From Klebsormidium nitens (Eukaryota > Streptophyta > Klebsormidiophyceae > Klebsormidiales > Klebsormidiaceae): a DNA stretch of 64,000 bases. The translations under genes and the position numbers were made by a program. Positions 35,401-47,702 of the stretch are shown here, one piece after another. The first letter of the stretch is position 1. The number at the start of each line of letters is the position of its first letter. Location of the stretch: NCBI GenBank assembly GCA_000708835.1, contig DF236976.1:186001-250000 (forward strand), read 5' to 3'. The notes below the pieces were generated by a model. The model did not search any database. It was not told the origin of the DNA and saw only the letters and a program-made list of their open reading frames with translations.

Positions 35401-36453
35401 ATTGCAGGAGATTCATGGTGCGTAAGATTACCTGGAGATAAGAACTTCTTCTTGACAACGGCAACAGGTTTGCTAGCACGAGCTCCTGACACTCACAGCT
35501 ACTCGCACCTCTTCCGTTCTAAGCCACGGGACTTTTTAAGCACCCCCTAGAATACCCTCCAAAGCCAGAAAGAGGCGCTGTTGGCAGTCTGGTTCTAAGA
35601 GGGAAACGTTTACTTGATTCACGTTTGCTAGAAGACCGCGTCCACTACCTGGCAAGAGGAGAGGAAATTCGCAATTTTTTGGGCGGATAAACTAAATTTG
35701 GTCAATACGTCCAATTCGTCGAAATGCACACAGGTTCAAACTTACTGTTGTGAAGATTATGGTCAAAATACTCCGGAAGCCCCGCCAAACAAATCAATTT
35801 GCCATGCAGGACAACGAGGAGATGTACCCGCCTCAACAGCAACTGAAAGCTGGTAAGAAAAAAGCACACCAAGAGAAGCAAATACCGTAAAGCGAAGCTG
35901 TATGGACGGATTCCGAAACCTTAATCTTAGATTTATCACAAGTTGCATTGCACGGAAACTTGAAATCTCGTCAACGCACTTGCAAGCTGGTGACTTCAAT
36001 CAAGCATCACGCGGGGACCTTCACGAGAGCGTAATCACAAATGGATGAGCTTTGCTTATGAACAAACTTCGAAGCCAGTGACAGCCCTGCCTGCAGCTTT
36101 TCTGATTCTGAGATCATAAAAACTTTAGACGACACCATGGATAACTCATCGCGTCGCCCACTGGGGGCCTCAAACAGCTTTAGTTTCTAGAAGGAGTCAG
36201 CCAGTCACAGTGAGTCGCGAGGGCCCATGATTGGCGGGCTTCTTTGAAGTATGCCAGCTGCTTGAAACGACAATCAAGAAAAACGTGAACACGAAACAAG
36301 CTTCCCTTCTGCTTCTTCGAATCTGGGAATCTACAATCTATGCACGCTGCCTACAAAGGAGCTTTCTTGGAGAATCTTCGGAAAGCTTCTCACTAAGTTC
36401 CCACGATAAGCAGGTATTCAACACACATGAAAATCGCTGTGTAGCAAACCTAC
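32420..36453. other. 4-kb stretch: RNF213-like promoter side and unresolved 3' part of IFT22
   Basis: The right part should contain the last one or two exons of IFT22 (-), which I could not fix. Candidates near 34,300-34,480, 33,945-33,985 and 33,395-33,435 (all minus) have partly suitable splice sites but poor similarity. The left part must hold the promoter and any 5' untranslated exons of the RNF213-like gene. A GC-rich patch stands out at about 34,340-34,420. No other gene is seen. Confidence 0.35.
34935..34973. repeat. Nested inverted and tandem GACGTC repeat
   Basis: GAGACGACGTCG at 34935-34946 is matched by its exact reverse complement at 34955-34966. The stretch also reads as two 16-base direct copies with one mismatch. 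It lies in non-coding DNA. Confidence 0.85.
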
Positions 36454-37810
36454 CTGCTGGCAGTCCACTGACGCCTCCGTTGGATCGGCTGACGTTGACA
36501 ATGACGCACTGGCTTGCCTTCAGACGGTTCGGTGTTGCGAACACTTTGTACCTACATTCGGTGGAGCAAACCCTGAACGTGAATCCAATGAAATCCTGGA
36601 TTTGCTTGCTTGCTGAAGAGCGAAGCCCATTATCATGTATTCATGCATTTGATGCCTTCAGGCCCGGGCTAGTTTGAACGGCCTTGTGGACTGGCAGCTT
36701 GTAGTGTGCACCATTTACCAACAGACCTCTTGCCTGTTCGCCCCTCCTCGTACCTCCAAAGGAGAACGCAAAGGGCAGAACTTTTCACCATCTTTTTCAA
36801 GGTCTGGCACCAGTCTGGTTCTGTAGGCATGATTCCATGGATCTTTAAGTTACCTTGGTTCTGACACAGTCAGTGGAAGCTTAAATCTATGAAAGCTCGG
36901 TCCGGTTCCAGACTCACTCAGCTCTATGATAAATGGCTCTGTTGGCCTCATGAGAAGGAGACATCGTTTGCTCTTCAGTCTCTCCTGCCCGTTTTATAGC
37001 CTCTTGAAAGCCAAACGCCACCAATCATTTTCAGAGCCTGAGAGCGACAAGGGAAAGCTTGATGGATTGCATTTGACTATCTTCATAGCATCTGCTCGAC
37101 TAGCTTTGTGAGCACTCATCCAGCTCACCAATTTTCAAGCTGCTTCTCTTGCTCTTCCAAAGATGCCTCAGCATTCCGCACCAGGATCAGTCCGTGTGCC
37201 CCTCTCTGCAGTGCTGGCCAGCAGGGCTGGAACTCGGAATCCCCGCTGCAGTCCCACAACTGAATAGAGAAGCGCTTCTTGCCAAGCGACCGGTCAAGCT
37301 CCTGCATGAAACATTCAAACTATTTATCACACATTTCGAGCTCCAGGATTTAGACCTGAAGAATGGAACGAATTGTCTTAATTGTGAGGGGAAGCGCGTA
37401 CATCGGGTAATGAGCATTTGTCATGGAGATCCATACCAAGTCTATACCACCACTAAAAACGACAGCTCAAAATCTGTGCCAGGGCTTGCCACGCCATGCC
37501 AAGAATTTTTGATTGTTCACCTGAAGTTGCGCATGCTTAAAGGAATATTGATTCCTAGAGCTTTTTCCATCTCATGAGCTCAACAGCCTCTAGCTCACTG
37601 TTGCACACTATGCAGTGTGGTTGAGAAAAAGCTTGTGCGGCCAATTGGATGGCTTCAGAGGTACTGCTGCCTGCTGACCTGGATCCTCAGAGCCTGCGTT
37701 GCAACATATGGTGCCCCTGCACTGGTGTCCCAGTCAGCAAGGAGTCTGGCGATGGCAGTCTTTCCTACTCCTGGCGGCCCGACCACGCATATTTTAGTTG
37801 CAGATTCCAT
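36454..37810 (-). CDS. IFT22: IFT22/RABL5-like small GTPase of intraflagellar transport (first three exons)
   Basis: Exons: 37679-37810, 37129-37301, 36454-36551, giving 134 residues in frame. The start is ATG at 37810. Exon 1 has the P-loop GPPGVGKT at residues 11-18. Exon 2 has the family signature LWDCSGDSEFQPCWPAL followed by AHGLILV. Exon 3 completes ENWYKVF and has the KASQCVIVN strand. These match animal and algal RABL5 (about 185 residues), a Rab-like component of the IFT-B complex that carries cargo into cilia. The Rab DTAGQ motif is replaced by DCSGD, as known for this family. About 45 C-terminal residues remain unplaced to the left. The gene is head to head with DNAI7, another cilium gene. 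Confidence 0.8.
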
Positions 37811-39010
37811 CCTAAGAGCTCACCAGTCCGAAACACAAGAGGTCTAGTCAATTTGTTTTTGTGTTGGGGTGAAGCGCAAGGGAGCACCCGAGGACTATGA
37901 AACTGCAACAAACAAATGGTGCATGTTAAGTAGCTTCTGCCACAACAAATAGCACGGATGCTTCCAGCTTTCCGCTAGCTTGAAATGGCGGCAAACGTGT
38001 GCACTGTGGCATGGAAAGAGTGAGGAACGTCCAGCTACAAGTAGCTCAAGAAGCGCAAGAGATCCTGGAACACAACAAGCTGCGCACCTACAGTAAATAG
38101 CTGTACCTTAGCCTGCTTAGGTACTGTCAACATCAGGTACTGTTCTACCGTACTTCCTGGAACTAATCATTGAATGTGTCCAGCTAGACTAAGATGGCAC
38201 GGAGCCGTCGATGAGTGGCATTTCTTGGCAAATGGACGTCCATAAGGGTACTTAAAATTGTGCGCGCGTAGCCTATTTGCAGATGGCAGCACCTGTGTAC
38301 CGTACCAGCTTTATGCGTCACAGCCTTGGGAATAAAGATGACTGAATCCTTAGCTTTTGGTTATCTGCCGCAAAGCAAGCTGACCTGAGTTCAGGCCGAG
38401 ACAGACGCCTTCTTCTTTGTTAAACGAGCTCAAGTTGGACACCTGAAGAATAGAAAAGAGAGCTCACGTGGGCGCCACTCTATAGAGCTTGAGAGATTGT
38501 GGACCTTCTTTGATATACTATTATCTGCTAAACAGCTCTCAGATTGACGGGCCTGTATCGAGGCGAAGAACTCAAAAGAAGAGCTTAGCTGCTTGACAGC
38601 TTGTGCCTAGCCTGACATCAGAGTTCGACACTCAAGGGTGCCAACGAGACCGGCAATTTGCTGAAGTGCGACGGGCAATCCTTCAAGTGTTCAAACATGG
38701 TAGGTCATCTTCTTGAAACAGATGTGAAGTGTCTCGAGGCTCCTTTTTCTGAAGTAGAACTGGGTGTTGTGTGTGGTTGAAGCTTGCAGTCTGATGCCAT
38801 CTCAGAAGTGGCTGAAAATGGTTTCTCAAAACTTGCATGCCAAAACAATCTTCTGATTGAAGATGTGAAGAAGATGTGTAAGCATCTTTCAAATGGAGCC
38901 TTTCATCCAATGAGCGGCCATTATTATGGTATGAAACTACTGAGAGATAAATGCAGTTAATATGAAGGACCCCACTGAGGTGAGGACGTACAATATTTAA
39001 AATCTTTCTG
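37811..39010. promoter_or_regulatory. 1.2-kb divergent region between two cilium genes
   Basis: IFT22 is read leftwards from 37810 and DNAI7 rightwards from 39011. No exon is recognisable between them; a minus-strand open frame at 38683-39018 has no family resemblance. The arrangement would allow shared control of flagellar genes, which is inference. I see no RFX-type X-box that I would assert. Confidence 0.4.
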
Positions 39011-42000
39011 ATGCACATACCATCGGGTGCGCGGACCGCTTACCATCCCATGAACTTTGCTGTACAGCCTCCCAAAAAGAATGATCCCAACTCCCCAAAG
39101 AAGAAGAGCAAAAAGGAGAGAGAGGCAGAGAAGAAAGCTGAGCAAGGTGAGAGGCTGCCCGATTCTTTCCTTGTAATCTTTATGCTGAACATCGTCTGCC
39201 ACCTCCCCTATCTCAGCTCCTTAGAAGTTGCTAGAGCCAAGCAGTCATCCAATCTTTTCAACCTGTCCAAACTGGCGCATGATGGTGGTGGTTCAGGACC
39301 AGGTGTCCGATCATAGAGTGAGGTATTTGCTGTTCTGCATGGTCTCGAGCCCGCATCAGGTTGTCCAACTTTTTAAGGAGGCAATGACGGAGCACCCTGT
39401 AAGCATTGCAATGAAAAGTTCCGTAGGAGCAATTGCGCAGGGTAAAGTATGTGGATAAGCAACCGTTGCGTGTCTTAGCCGCTCGGCAGGTCACTTTCCT
39501 ATTCATCGCTTTGGACGCGCCTGGTTGAGGGGCCTAGTGGTGGGGCGGCTGTGGCTGGGAGCGAGTTGGCTTATACGAGGGCAACGGAGGCCATAGTCTA
39601 ATAATCAAATCTTAAAAAAACAGGTGCAAGTCTTAGAGCGCCTTTCCCCAATAATTTTGACCCCGGTGACTCTTCACTGCAGAGCGCCTAGCGGAGGAGG
39701 AAAGGCTTGCAGAGATCGAGCGACTGCGGCTCGAAGAGGAGGAGCGCCAGCGGAAGGCAGAAGAGGACCTGCTCGCTCGCGAGGCAGAGGCGGCGCGGCT
39801 GGCGGTGGAAGCGGAACGGATTGGCAAAGAGAGGGAAGGGCTGGAAGGCCTCTGGAAGAGGCGAGAGCACAACCTGGAAACGCTGGAGCGCAAAGCACGG
39901 GAGGTGGCGGAAGTAAGCGTTAAAAGCAGTTGTATAACATCGGCTCTTTGACTTCTTTTTCGAAGAGAGTGAGGGCTAATAGGAGAGGCTGTTTTGGCGA
40001 AAACGACACTTCCTAAGTGTTCTTGGGACGTTCGTCTGTTCTGAGGGTTCCGGGTCCACTGTTGTGGGAGAAGTAAGGACCTTCCTTGCACATCGGCGTT
40101 CGTTTTCAACAAATCTGAATCATGCACCTTCGCAAAAAAGGTTTCAGCAATCTGGCGTGTTCCCTTCAAATTTGAACGTGACACGATTTGTCAGTGGTGG
40201 TAGAAAGGGGAGGTGTGGGCCTGTGCAGTGGGAGCGCTACCTGGCATGCAGCTCCTTACCAGACCCCAGGAAAGAGGCGGAGGTGAATGAGTACATTGCG
40301 GAGATAAGCAAACACCCGGATGAGGAAACCGACTTGCAATCTGCGCTGCGAAGCTGCGGAGAGATAGAAAAGGTGAGTAGGGCTGGCGCTCTTAATGGTC
40401 GGATCAATAATAGGGACCTTGCGTCAGCACTTTGACTGAAAGGAAGTGCCCTAGGTGTGCGAGGATTCGCTCTTGAATAACATCAGGGTCAAGCGTCCTT
40501 GCCCGCCAGGATGCTTGCTTTGATTTAAAAGCGCGAAGACCGTGCTTTTAAACGCCTCCCACACAACTTGGAAGCTTTGGCAGACCTAACTAGAGTGCTT
40601 ACCAAAAGAGCTGCTTAAGTCTGACCAAGACTCCTCACTGCAGCATGAAATCGAAGTTCAAATAGAGGGCCATGTATGACGTGTTCAGCAATCCTTCCTG
40701 GGCAGAGGATATCCAAAGCACTCGAGAAGGGTCATATCCTTAAAGCTGGCGGCTTCCAGCCGAGACGAGAGTGCACTTTCAACCATTCCTTTTGAAGTCC
40801 GCTTAGGTAGGCTCGCTGAAACTGTTTGGAAAGGAGCAGAGTCTAGTCTGAGGCCACCATTTCTGATGCAGGTGATTGCGGACGCCGAGATCTGCCAGCT
40901 GGAAGCCAGAGAGCGAGGGGAAGACGGCCACGTGGCCAGGTGAGCGGCAAGTAGTGGCGCAACCCCCTGCTTTAAAAACACTTCTTTGTACGAGCAGCAC
41001 TCAAATGAACGTGAACGAACCATGGTGGCAGAAGACTGATACTCTCCTCCGTCCGTCTTGCCTCCGGTTTAGAGGTTCGCTATCGTTTGGAGGGAAGGCA
41101 GCACTCTTAACGTCTTCGGTCTTTTGCGAACGTGGTTTTCTTACGGTTTTCAACAAGGCAGAAGGAACAAACTCAGTTAGGGGTTGACCAGAGGTTTTTG
41201 GTCCAGAATGCGTCTGTAATTCGGCCTCATCAATCGGTCCAATGGTCTCAGCTCTTCGTATGCAGATACGAGAGTGACATCTCGCGACTCCGGGGCCTGG
41301 GCAGCGCACGGCTCGATCGAGCCACTTCGGAATCACTGCAGGTACGTCGACTGTAGGGCGTCTCCTGTGAACAAACACGTCCTTTCGACAGAAAGGGAAT
41401 CGAGTCGATGTCAAGAAGGGGAGAAAGGTCTTGAACCTTAAGAGAAGAGCTGTCTAGTACTAAAGGCAAAGACGTCGATCTCCGTCTTGACAAACCATGG
41501 CTTTGCATGTTTGGCATCGGATTGCTATCAAGCCAAGTGGGTGTGAGATCTAGAACATCCAGAATATATGGCGGTCCAAGTTTCTCGTAAGGACAGAAAG
41601 GACGCTTCTCGTATGCTCAGCAGAACATCCTCGCGCTTTGCTGACGGAGCAAAAGCTACAATTCGCTTGTCCGAGTGCCCGAAGCTAGCCCTGAGTGCCG
41701 AAATCAAGCCGCGAACATCGTCAACTGACAGCTCGCAACATGATTCCCAGCCGTCTTTTCCTATTCCCCGCCTTTCCTGCATTCTTGATACACGTCTCTA
41801 ATTCTAAGTGATTCACCCTCGTTTACTTATCTCGCAGAGCTCGTACGCCGAGTTTGCCGCAAGCGGCGAGGCCACGTGTACGGCCAGCAGCGATTCCTCC
41901 AAGCTGGCCATCTGGGTCAACCACGCGCGCAACCCGCGCGCGCGCACCTTCGACTTCCCGGCCGTAGGGTTTACAATGGAGCTGCCCAAACCGCTCGCCC

Positions 42001-45000
42001 TGGCAAACGTCGCGGTGCGGTTGCTGCAAAAGGAGGCGGATCCGGGGCTGCGGTCGAGGAACGAGTTCTCGAATCTGGCAAGCAATAGAATAGCTTTTTG
42101 CACACGCGATGCTTTTGATGTGAGCTGTCTAAGTCGAAGAGTGCACTGATTCCTCGACCTTAGTAGTGATGAGGGCAACTGCATGCTCGAGGGTGTAAGG
42201 AAGGATCTGGCGGCTCATTGACGGGCTTTGCAGTGTTCTGTATGACCTGAATCGACACTTACCTTAGCATAGGATGTTTTTCGGAGTGGGCCAAACACCC
42301 AAGTCGTCATTGTTAGACAGCAGATCTCAAATTGGACTCGGGGCAGGACGCTGATCCACAGATTGAAGAGTGATATCCTCGCAGGGCGCTGGGTTGGTCA
42401 TGCCATCTCAATGTTGGCAGCCAGAATGGATTTTCAAAAGCCTGCCTGAAACTTTGTTCGTTGCTCTGCAGGGGGGCACCTTCAGCATTGACGTCTTGGC
42501 GGTTCCCCCGGCCCCCAAGCAAGTCAAGGGATGGACACTGAAGCACGGTGAGCATCCGCCGCGCTTGCACCCGCGATATGAAGCAAACAACTTCACGGCG
42601 TCCCGCCTCCCGCATAATTTTAGTTGTTTGTTCAAGTGATCTTCTGACTTTTTGATGATCAGAACCTGGATTGAGAAGTAGAGTGGCATTTAGTCTCGTT
42701 GTTAACATTGGTTTATTCGCTCCATCTTGCTGGCTCAATCGAACCGCTGCGTCTTTCCACATGAACTGCCGCTGCTTATGAGGTGCCATGGAATGTGGCA
42801 CGATAGTCCATAAAACTCATATCAAAGATCATGATTGTTTGCACCGGTAAGGCAATCTGCAGTTATCGTGTTTCAACCCCTCAACGGCAACATCCTGTTT
42901 GTGGGGATTGTGGAGAGAAACGATTGCGTACGGAACACTGCCTGCTGGGATTTCGTAGAGAAGCACCACACCAAATTAAGAAATGGTGCAGCAGGTCCTT
43001 CCGTTTCCGTTTGAGCAATCCGGTGCTAATACGCGCCTATTCTGGGTTGGGCATGTCGGACTGTCCCGGCTGATCATTCTCCACTCGCATTATCTGGCAG
43101 TGACGCCATTGTCGACGTCAGTGAGCCGGCTGCCCTACCCACTTGTGACACCTGGCGGCGACATGTCGGGCACGATGGCCACCGCCCCTCCCATGGGCGT
43201 CTCGCTCGTGCTCGCGCACAATGTTGTACCGAGCGGGACCGCGGTGCAAGTGGGCTGGTGGGACCAGGTACGGACCGAAAAACTGCGTATAAGTGGCCGC
43301 TCCCGTTGTCCGTGGTGGTCAAGACGGAGGAAGTGACGCAACAGGCTGTAGCAGATGCACTCTGGCAGATGGATTCGTAATATCTGCAAGTCGGAGTTTT
43401 TGGCGGATCGGAACAGGCCCTCCCTTGCGGTGTAGTGTTTTGAGTCTCGTCAAAGATAATCCTCGAAGAAGATATCTGCTGATTGCTGGCTTCATCACAC
43501 TTTCTCTGAGGAGCATTGCAGCCATCGTAGGCTCGTGGATCACTGTTCTCACTTCTTCTTTCGCCCGAATAGTTAGCCCAATTCGACTATATCTTCGAGG
43601 GATCCTCGTAAATGCAAATACAGCACGACAAACAATGACACTGCGTGTGGATATTTCGAGACTTTGCAAAACCCCGTCCGCAGGAGGAGCAGTGCTGGCA
43701 AACTGACGGCGTTTCGGAGGTCAGCTACGACGGAGCGACCCGCCGGCTGTCCTTCCAGACGACCAAGCTGAAAACCCTGGCCGTGCTTCAGGTAAGAGGG
43801 CTTGTATCTTGGAGCAAGACAGATGCTTGGAGTCTGTTGATGTCGCGGCGACAAACGTTGGCAGACAAAAGTGCTACTGATCTAGGCCTAACGGCGTGCC
43901 TTTGGCCACTGAGTGCGGGCCGTCTAGAGAACGGAGTCAACAGCTCTGCTTTGCCGCCCCCTTTCAATATTATCCAACGCCTTGATTCAGAGGAGAAAGG
44001 TCGCTTATTGCTTATTACCCTTCCCGTCAAGCGTCTCGCCAAAGAGTCTTGAAGCCTCTTGGTACGATGTTCTTCCTCTTTCTTTCCCCTCCCTCTTTCC
44101 CTGCACCCTTCAAAGTACTCGGCAAGAAGTTCTTTCTCTTTTTGTCCGCAACCGTCCGATTCCTCTGGTGCAAAAACATTTTTCTATTTTGCCCCCAGGA
44201 CCGTCTCCGCCTGTTTCCGTACCAGAGCTGGACCGTCCGCCCGACGTCCGAAGCGTCCGCGGTGCTCACCCTCCAGACCGCGTCCCTGGTCGTCGAGATC
44301 GAGATCGGCGACGGCACGTGCCGCTGGGTTTCGCCAAACCTCCCCGAGGTTTCGGACCTGGTGGGCGTCGCGATGCGGCCGCGCGAGCTGCTGTGCCGCG
44401 CGAGCCGACGCGGCATCCACCTGGCGCCGGAGGACGGGGAGGCGCTGCTCATGGGGCGGGAGGTCAAGGTGAGAGCGGAAGTGGCGTCGTTTTTCTCTTT
44501 GCAAACACGCTTCTTGTGCTCGGATTGAATCAGCACAGTGCAGACCCCGTTTCGCGATGAAGTGTTGGTGCGCAGGCGAGTGGAGGAAACTACTTGTGTA
44601 AAGATTCTCTTCTTCGCGGCCTTTTTTTTTTGCGTTTCTCCGCGTGGTGAGAGCGAAGAAACGCGTTTGGGATTCCGTGCAAAACATCTTTCATACTGGA
44701 TCGCTCCTGAACAGTACTGAGCCTGGGTCAATGGCTGTTGTTGAGGTAAATCTGAGAGCAAAGTGGTGCCATATTTGTCTGCGAACAGGATTTCTATGGT
44801 CGGATCCGAACCAGCGGTACAGAGCCCGTTTCCTAACGGGACGTCAGGAGCGGTGGCCAGGCGAGCGGAGGAAATCCCCTGTGTCTGAACTTCCTCCCCT
44901 CAGGACCTTTCCCTTTGCGTTTCCCCTGAAATTTTCACCGTACAGGCGGGTCTGTGAGGTGACAGCAAAAAGCCCGTCGCTTGTCACTGCTTCCCTTATT

Positions 45001-46631
45001 GGAGGTTTTTAGAAAGCCTTTAAAGATCTTTCACTTTGAAGGAAGTCCTGAATTTTGTCGCAAAAGCTCAGGTGACGCGAGCTGCTTCCAATCAAGTTCG
45101 CGCGTTCACCTCACTGGCTTTTGCCGGCGCCGCGGAAAATCAGAGTAACACCTCGACGCGGCGTTTCTTGCTCTATCTCTAACCTGATTCTCACCTGTTT
45201 CTCACCGCTGCTTCCAGGAGCACTCTGGTCTTTCCCGGCGCCGTTCCAATTCAGACCAACATCTCGAACACTTTTTTTACTCGACTATCTACCAAAGATC
45301 ACCTGTTTTTTCACTGCTGCTTCCAGGACCCTCTGGTGGAGTCTTCTCTGTGCGCGGACATGGCTCCGTTTGCGGTCGCGTGCACTCTCGGCAGCAGCCG
45401 ATGGAACTCCGCCCCGGGGCCGCAGGCGTGTGTGTTACGACTCTTGGAGGTCAACGAGTACAAGTTCCCCTTCAATATCGACAAGGTGGGCTTTTGCCCT
45501 GCTTCCAAACCAGCATCCGATTGTTGTTTCTTCCTCAAACTGTCTTCTTCGTGACCTCGGCTCCTCGTCTTTGTTTTTGCTGGTATCAGATCCGGGGAGC
45601 TGAACGGTGCAACACAACGCCTACAGGGAAGGCAAAAGATTCGATCTCACGAATGTCTGGAGTCTGAAAAGTCGACGACGATCTTTCAGTACTAGGATGG
45701 GTTCAAGTCTTCGAAGGTGGCAGAGAAATGATTGGATTCAGATCACTCTCAGCTTTCGCTCGTCCGGCCCCAAGCTGCTAGCAAGCATGCATGGCAAGAA
45801 TGGTATGCCTTCCATTACACGAAGATTTCTGCGACGGTAGCATCCGAAGCCGGCCGTTGCAAACGATCCATGAGAATCCCCAGTTGAACGCTTTCTCCCA
45901 GAGAGACTCCTGCTTTCTGTCGTTCTGATTCATGGGCGCGCCTGTTGGACGTAAGACCATGAAGACATGCGCACTCCTCATTTGTTCCTTGTGTGTTGTG
46001 TCCGCAGAGCCAGGACGTACGGACGATTCTCCACCGGGCCAAGGGCAACGCTCTACTGACAGACCTGGACGAGAGATCACCCGAGTTCCGGGAAGGGCCG
46101 CCCAGCGAGGTAAGGCCGCAAACCCCAGCCCTGCGAAACCCGCGCTTTTCTGGATTCCGAGAGCTTAAGGAGTGGGGCGCTTCAGTGGCCCTGACTGGAA
46201 CCGGCTACAGTGCTTGTTTTGTAGCAAACCAAGCACGCAATGCGCGTCTTGACGTGCAGATCGGAACGGGTCAGACTGGGTTCCTTTCCCTGTAAAAGGA
46301 ATCTCGTCGTTTCAACAGTGTTCCTGCCGAACTCTGTTTTGGTGATTGGCCGTGTGAGTAGCGCCCTTGCAAAGCACGACGCCTGTTCCGCTTCTCTTTC
46401 CTCCCCATTTCCCCACTAAGCTTGACGGCCGTCCTTGTTTCCAACTTTGGATGAACGGATCTGAGTCTGACCATCTCACCGCAGGTCGAATACCATGCCA
46501 GCCTACTGGTCACCCTAAGGAGTCACCTGAGTGAGGACGCCGTTCGCCGTGTGGAGAAAGGAGCGCCGCTTTTCACGAAGACCGTGGAGCGACTCTGCAC
46601 GGCAATGCGGTTGCTGAGCTTCGCGCAATGA
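39011..46631 (+). CDS. DNAI7: DNAI7/CASC1/IC97-like axonemal inner-arm dynein protein, 13 exons
   Basis: Exons: 39011-39146, 39683-39912, 40229-40372, 40872-40939, 41266-41341, 41838-42119, 42472-42547, 43101-43267, 43684-43791, 44199-44468, 45327-45485, 46008-46109, 46485-46631. All phases agree, giving 654 residues (family about 700). The start may instead be the ATG at 39050. Residues 20-125 are charged and coiled-coil (repeated ERL/EAE heptads), as in the CASC1 N-terminal domain. Family blocks follow: WERYLACSSLPDPRKEAEVN, LPKPLALANVAVRLL, APKQVKGWTLK, a beta-rich middle, then VLRLLEVNEYKFPFN and a short helical end. IC97 is known as an intermediate chain of inner-arm dynein I1 in Chlamydomonas, so the protein should act in the axoneme of motile cells. 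Exon 6's end at a GTGAGC donor is the least certain boundary. Confidence 0.88.
44469..45326 (+). repeat. Tandem duplications in DNAI7 intron 10, including a second copy of the exon 11 acceptor
   Basis: About 110 bases starting near 45119 (with CCGGCGCCG) recur from 45231 up to the true acceptor at 45326. Both copies end CTGCTTCCAG followed by GGA and then CTCTGGT. The first copy's acceptor is at 45217. Further left, a diverged repeat pairs about 44,500-44,650 with 44,780-44,930, sharing AGCCCGTTTC/ACCCCGTTTC and GAGCGGAGGAAA-like blocks. Confidence 0.55.
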
Positions 46632-47702
46632 GTGTGCATACGAGTACAACCCAAGGTCCAGATTATAGCGATTGCCCTTTCAAGTGGAAAGAAGTGTGCA
46701 AGCTTGATCGCGCCCTACTCAAAGGCAACAAAGCCGTGACAATGAGCAACGTCTTATGAGTGGCACTAGCTGCTTGTGACGCGGCCGCGTCGAAAGAAGC
46801 ATGTAATCACGTGCTATGTCGCTTGCCTCTCGAAAGCCAGCCGTGTGCAATCACGCCCTTCGAAGTACGAGCTTTGTTGCACCACCACCAAGCTATGTTA
46901 ACCAGTTTGCGAATACTCGGTATATTGCAACCAATGATTGCATACGTGCTTTCGTGGTAAAGGTCGGTCGCGCGTAAGCTCTTATCTTATAGTATTTCAC
47001 AATATGTTTGCAATTATATTGTGAACTACTATAATAACCGGTTTTATACCCTAGGTTTATACAAACATGATTTTTTGCAGGAGGCCGGCATTTGCATACC
47101 AGTGAACTTCATATACGATATTCGAGTCGTAGCTCAAAACACAGCTAGCTATGTGTTCCATGCCAGCAAGCTTGCGCGTGTTGGCACCGTTTGATCTGGT
47201 CGCCGCCATCATTACATGCAGAATTTTGCTCACTGCCCACTTTTAAGTTGTATTCGAATGAAGCAGCATGCAGGGTGCACGCATATGGGGGTGAGTTTTA
47301 AATGGAAAAGAATCTGTGAATAGAGGCGATGGTATATATTGGGATGCCAAGCTGTGGCCCCGCAGACTGATTCAAAGGAACTGATTCAAAGCCGTTGTGG
47401 ACGCAACGCCGATATAAACCCATCATGTCATGGGAATCATGGTTCACCTACCCGGACTAGCAGGCTTGCACTTGATCGAGCACGAAATTCAGTACGTGAT
47501 TTACCTATGCTCGGCTTACTTATAAAGTATGCTAAGGATCAGCAATACAAATACCTCCGGGTTCCGAAGTCTCCACTTCCAAATGTAGACATGCTACGAA
47601 CTCGCAGCAACTTTTTTGCTTCCCCAACCATATTGGGAGAAACAAAGCACGACATAAGCATTGGCCGTAGGATTCTTCGGTTGGTCCTTTTTATGATGCG
47701 TG
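46632..47702. other. Intergenic spacer between convergent DNAI7 and CGL160
   Basis: This 1.07-kb AT-rich stretch between two stop codons must hold both 3' untranslated regions. No exon or RNA gene is recognised. Confidence 0.5.

Noticed and set aside
39180-39460. Plus-strand open frame inside DNAI7 intron 1
   Set aside because: Exon 1 joins exon 2 (39683) in phase with continuous coiled-coil sequence, so this stretch is intron.
44049-44160. Pyrimidine-rich frame before DNAI7 exon 10
   Set aside because: It is the polypyrimidine part of the intron before the acceptor at 44198; translation gives Phe/Leu/Ser low complexity.
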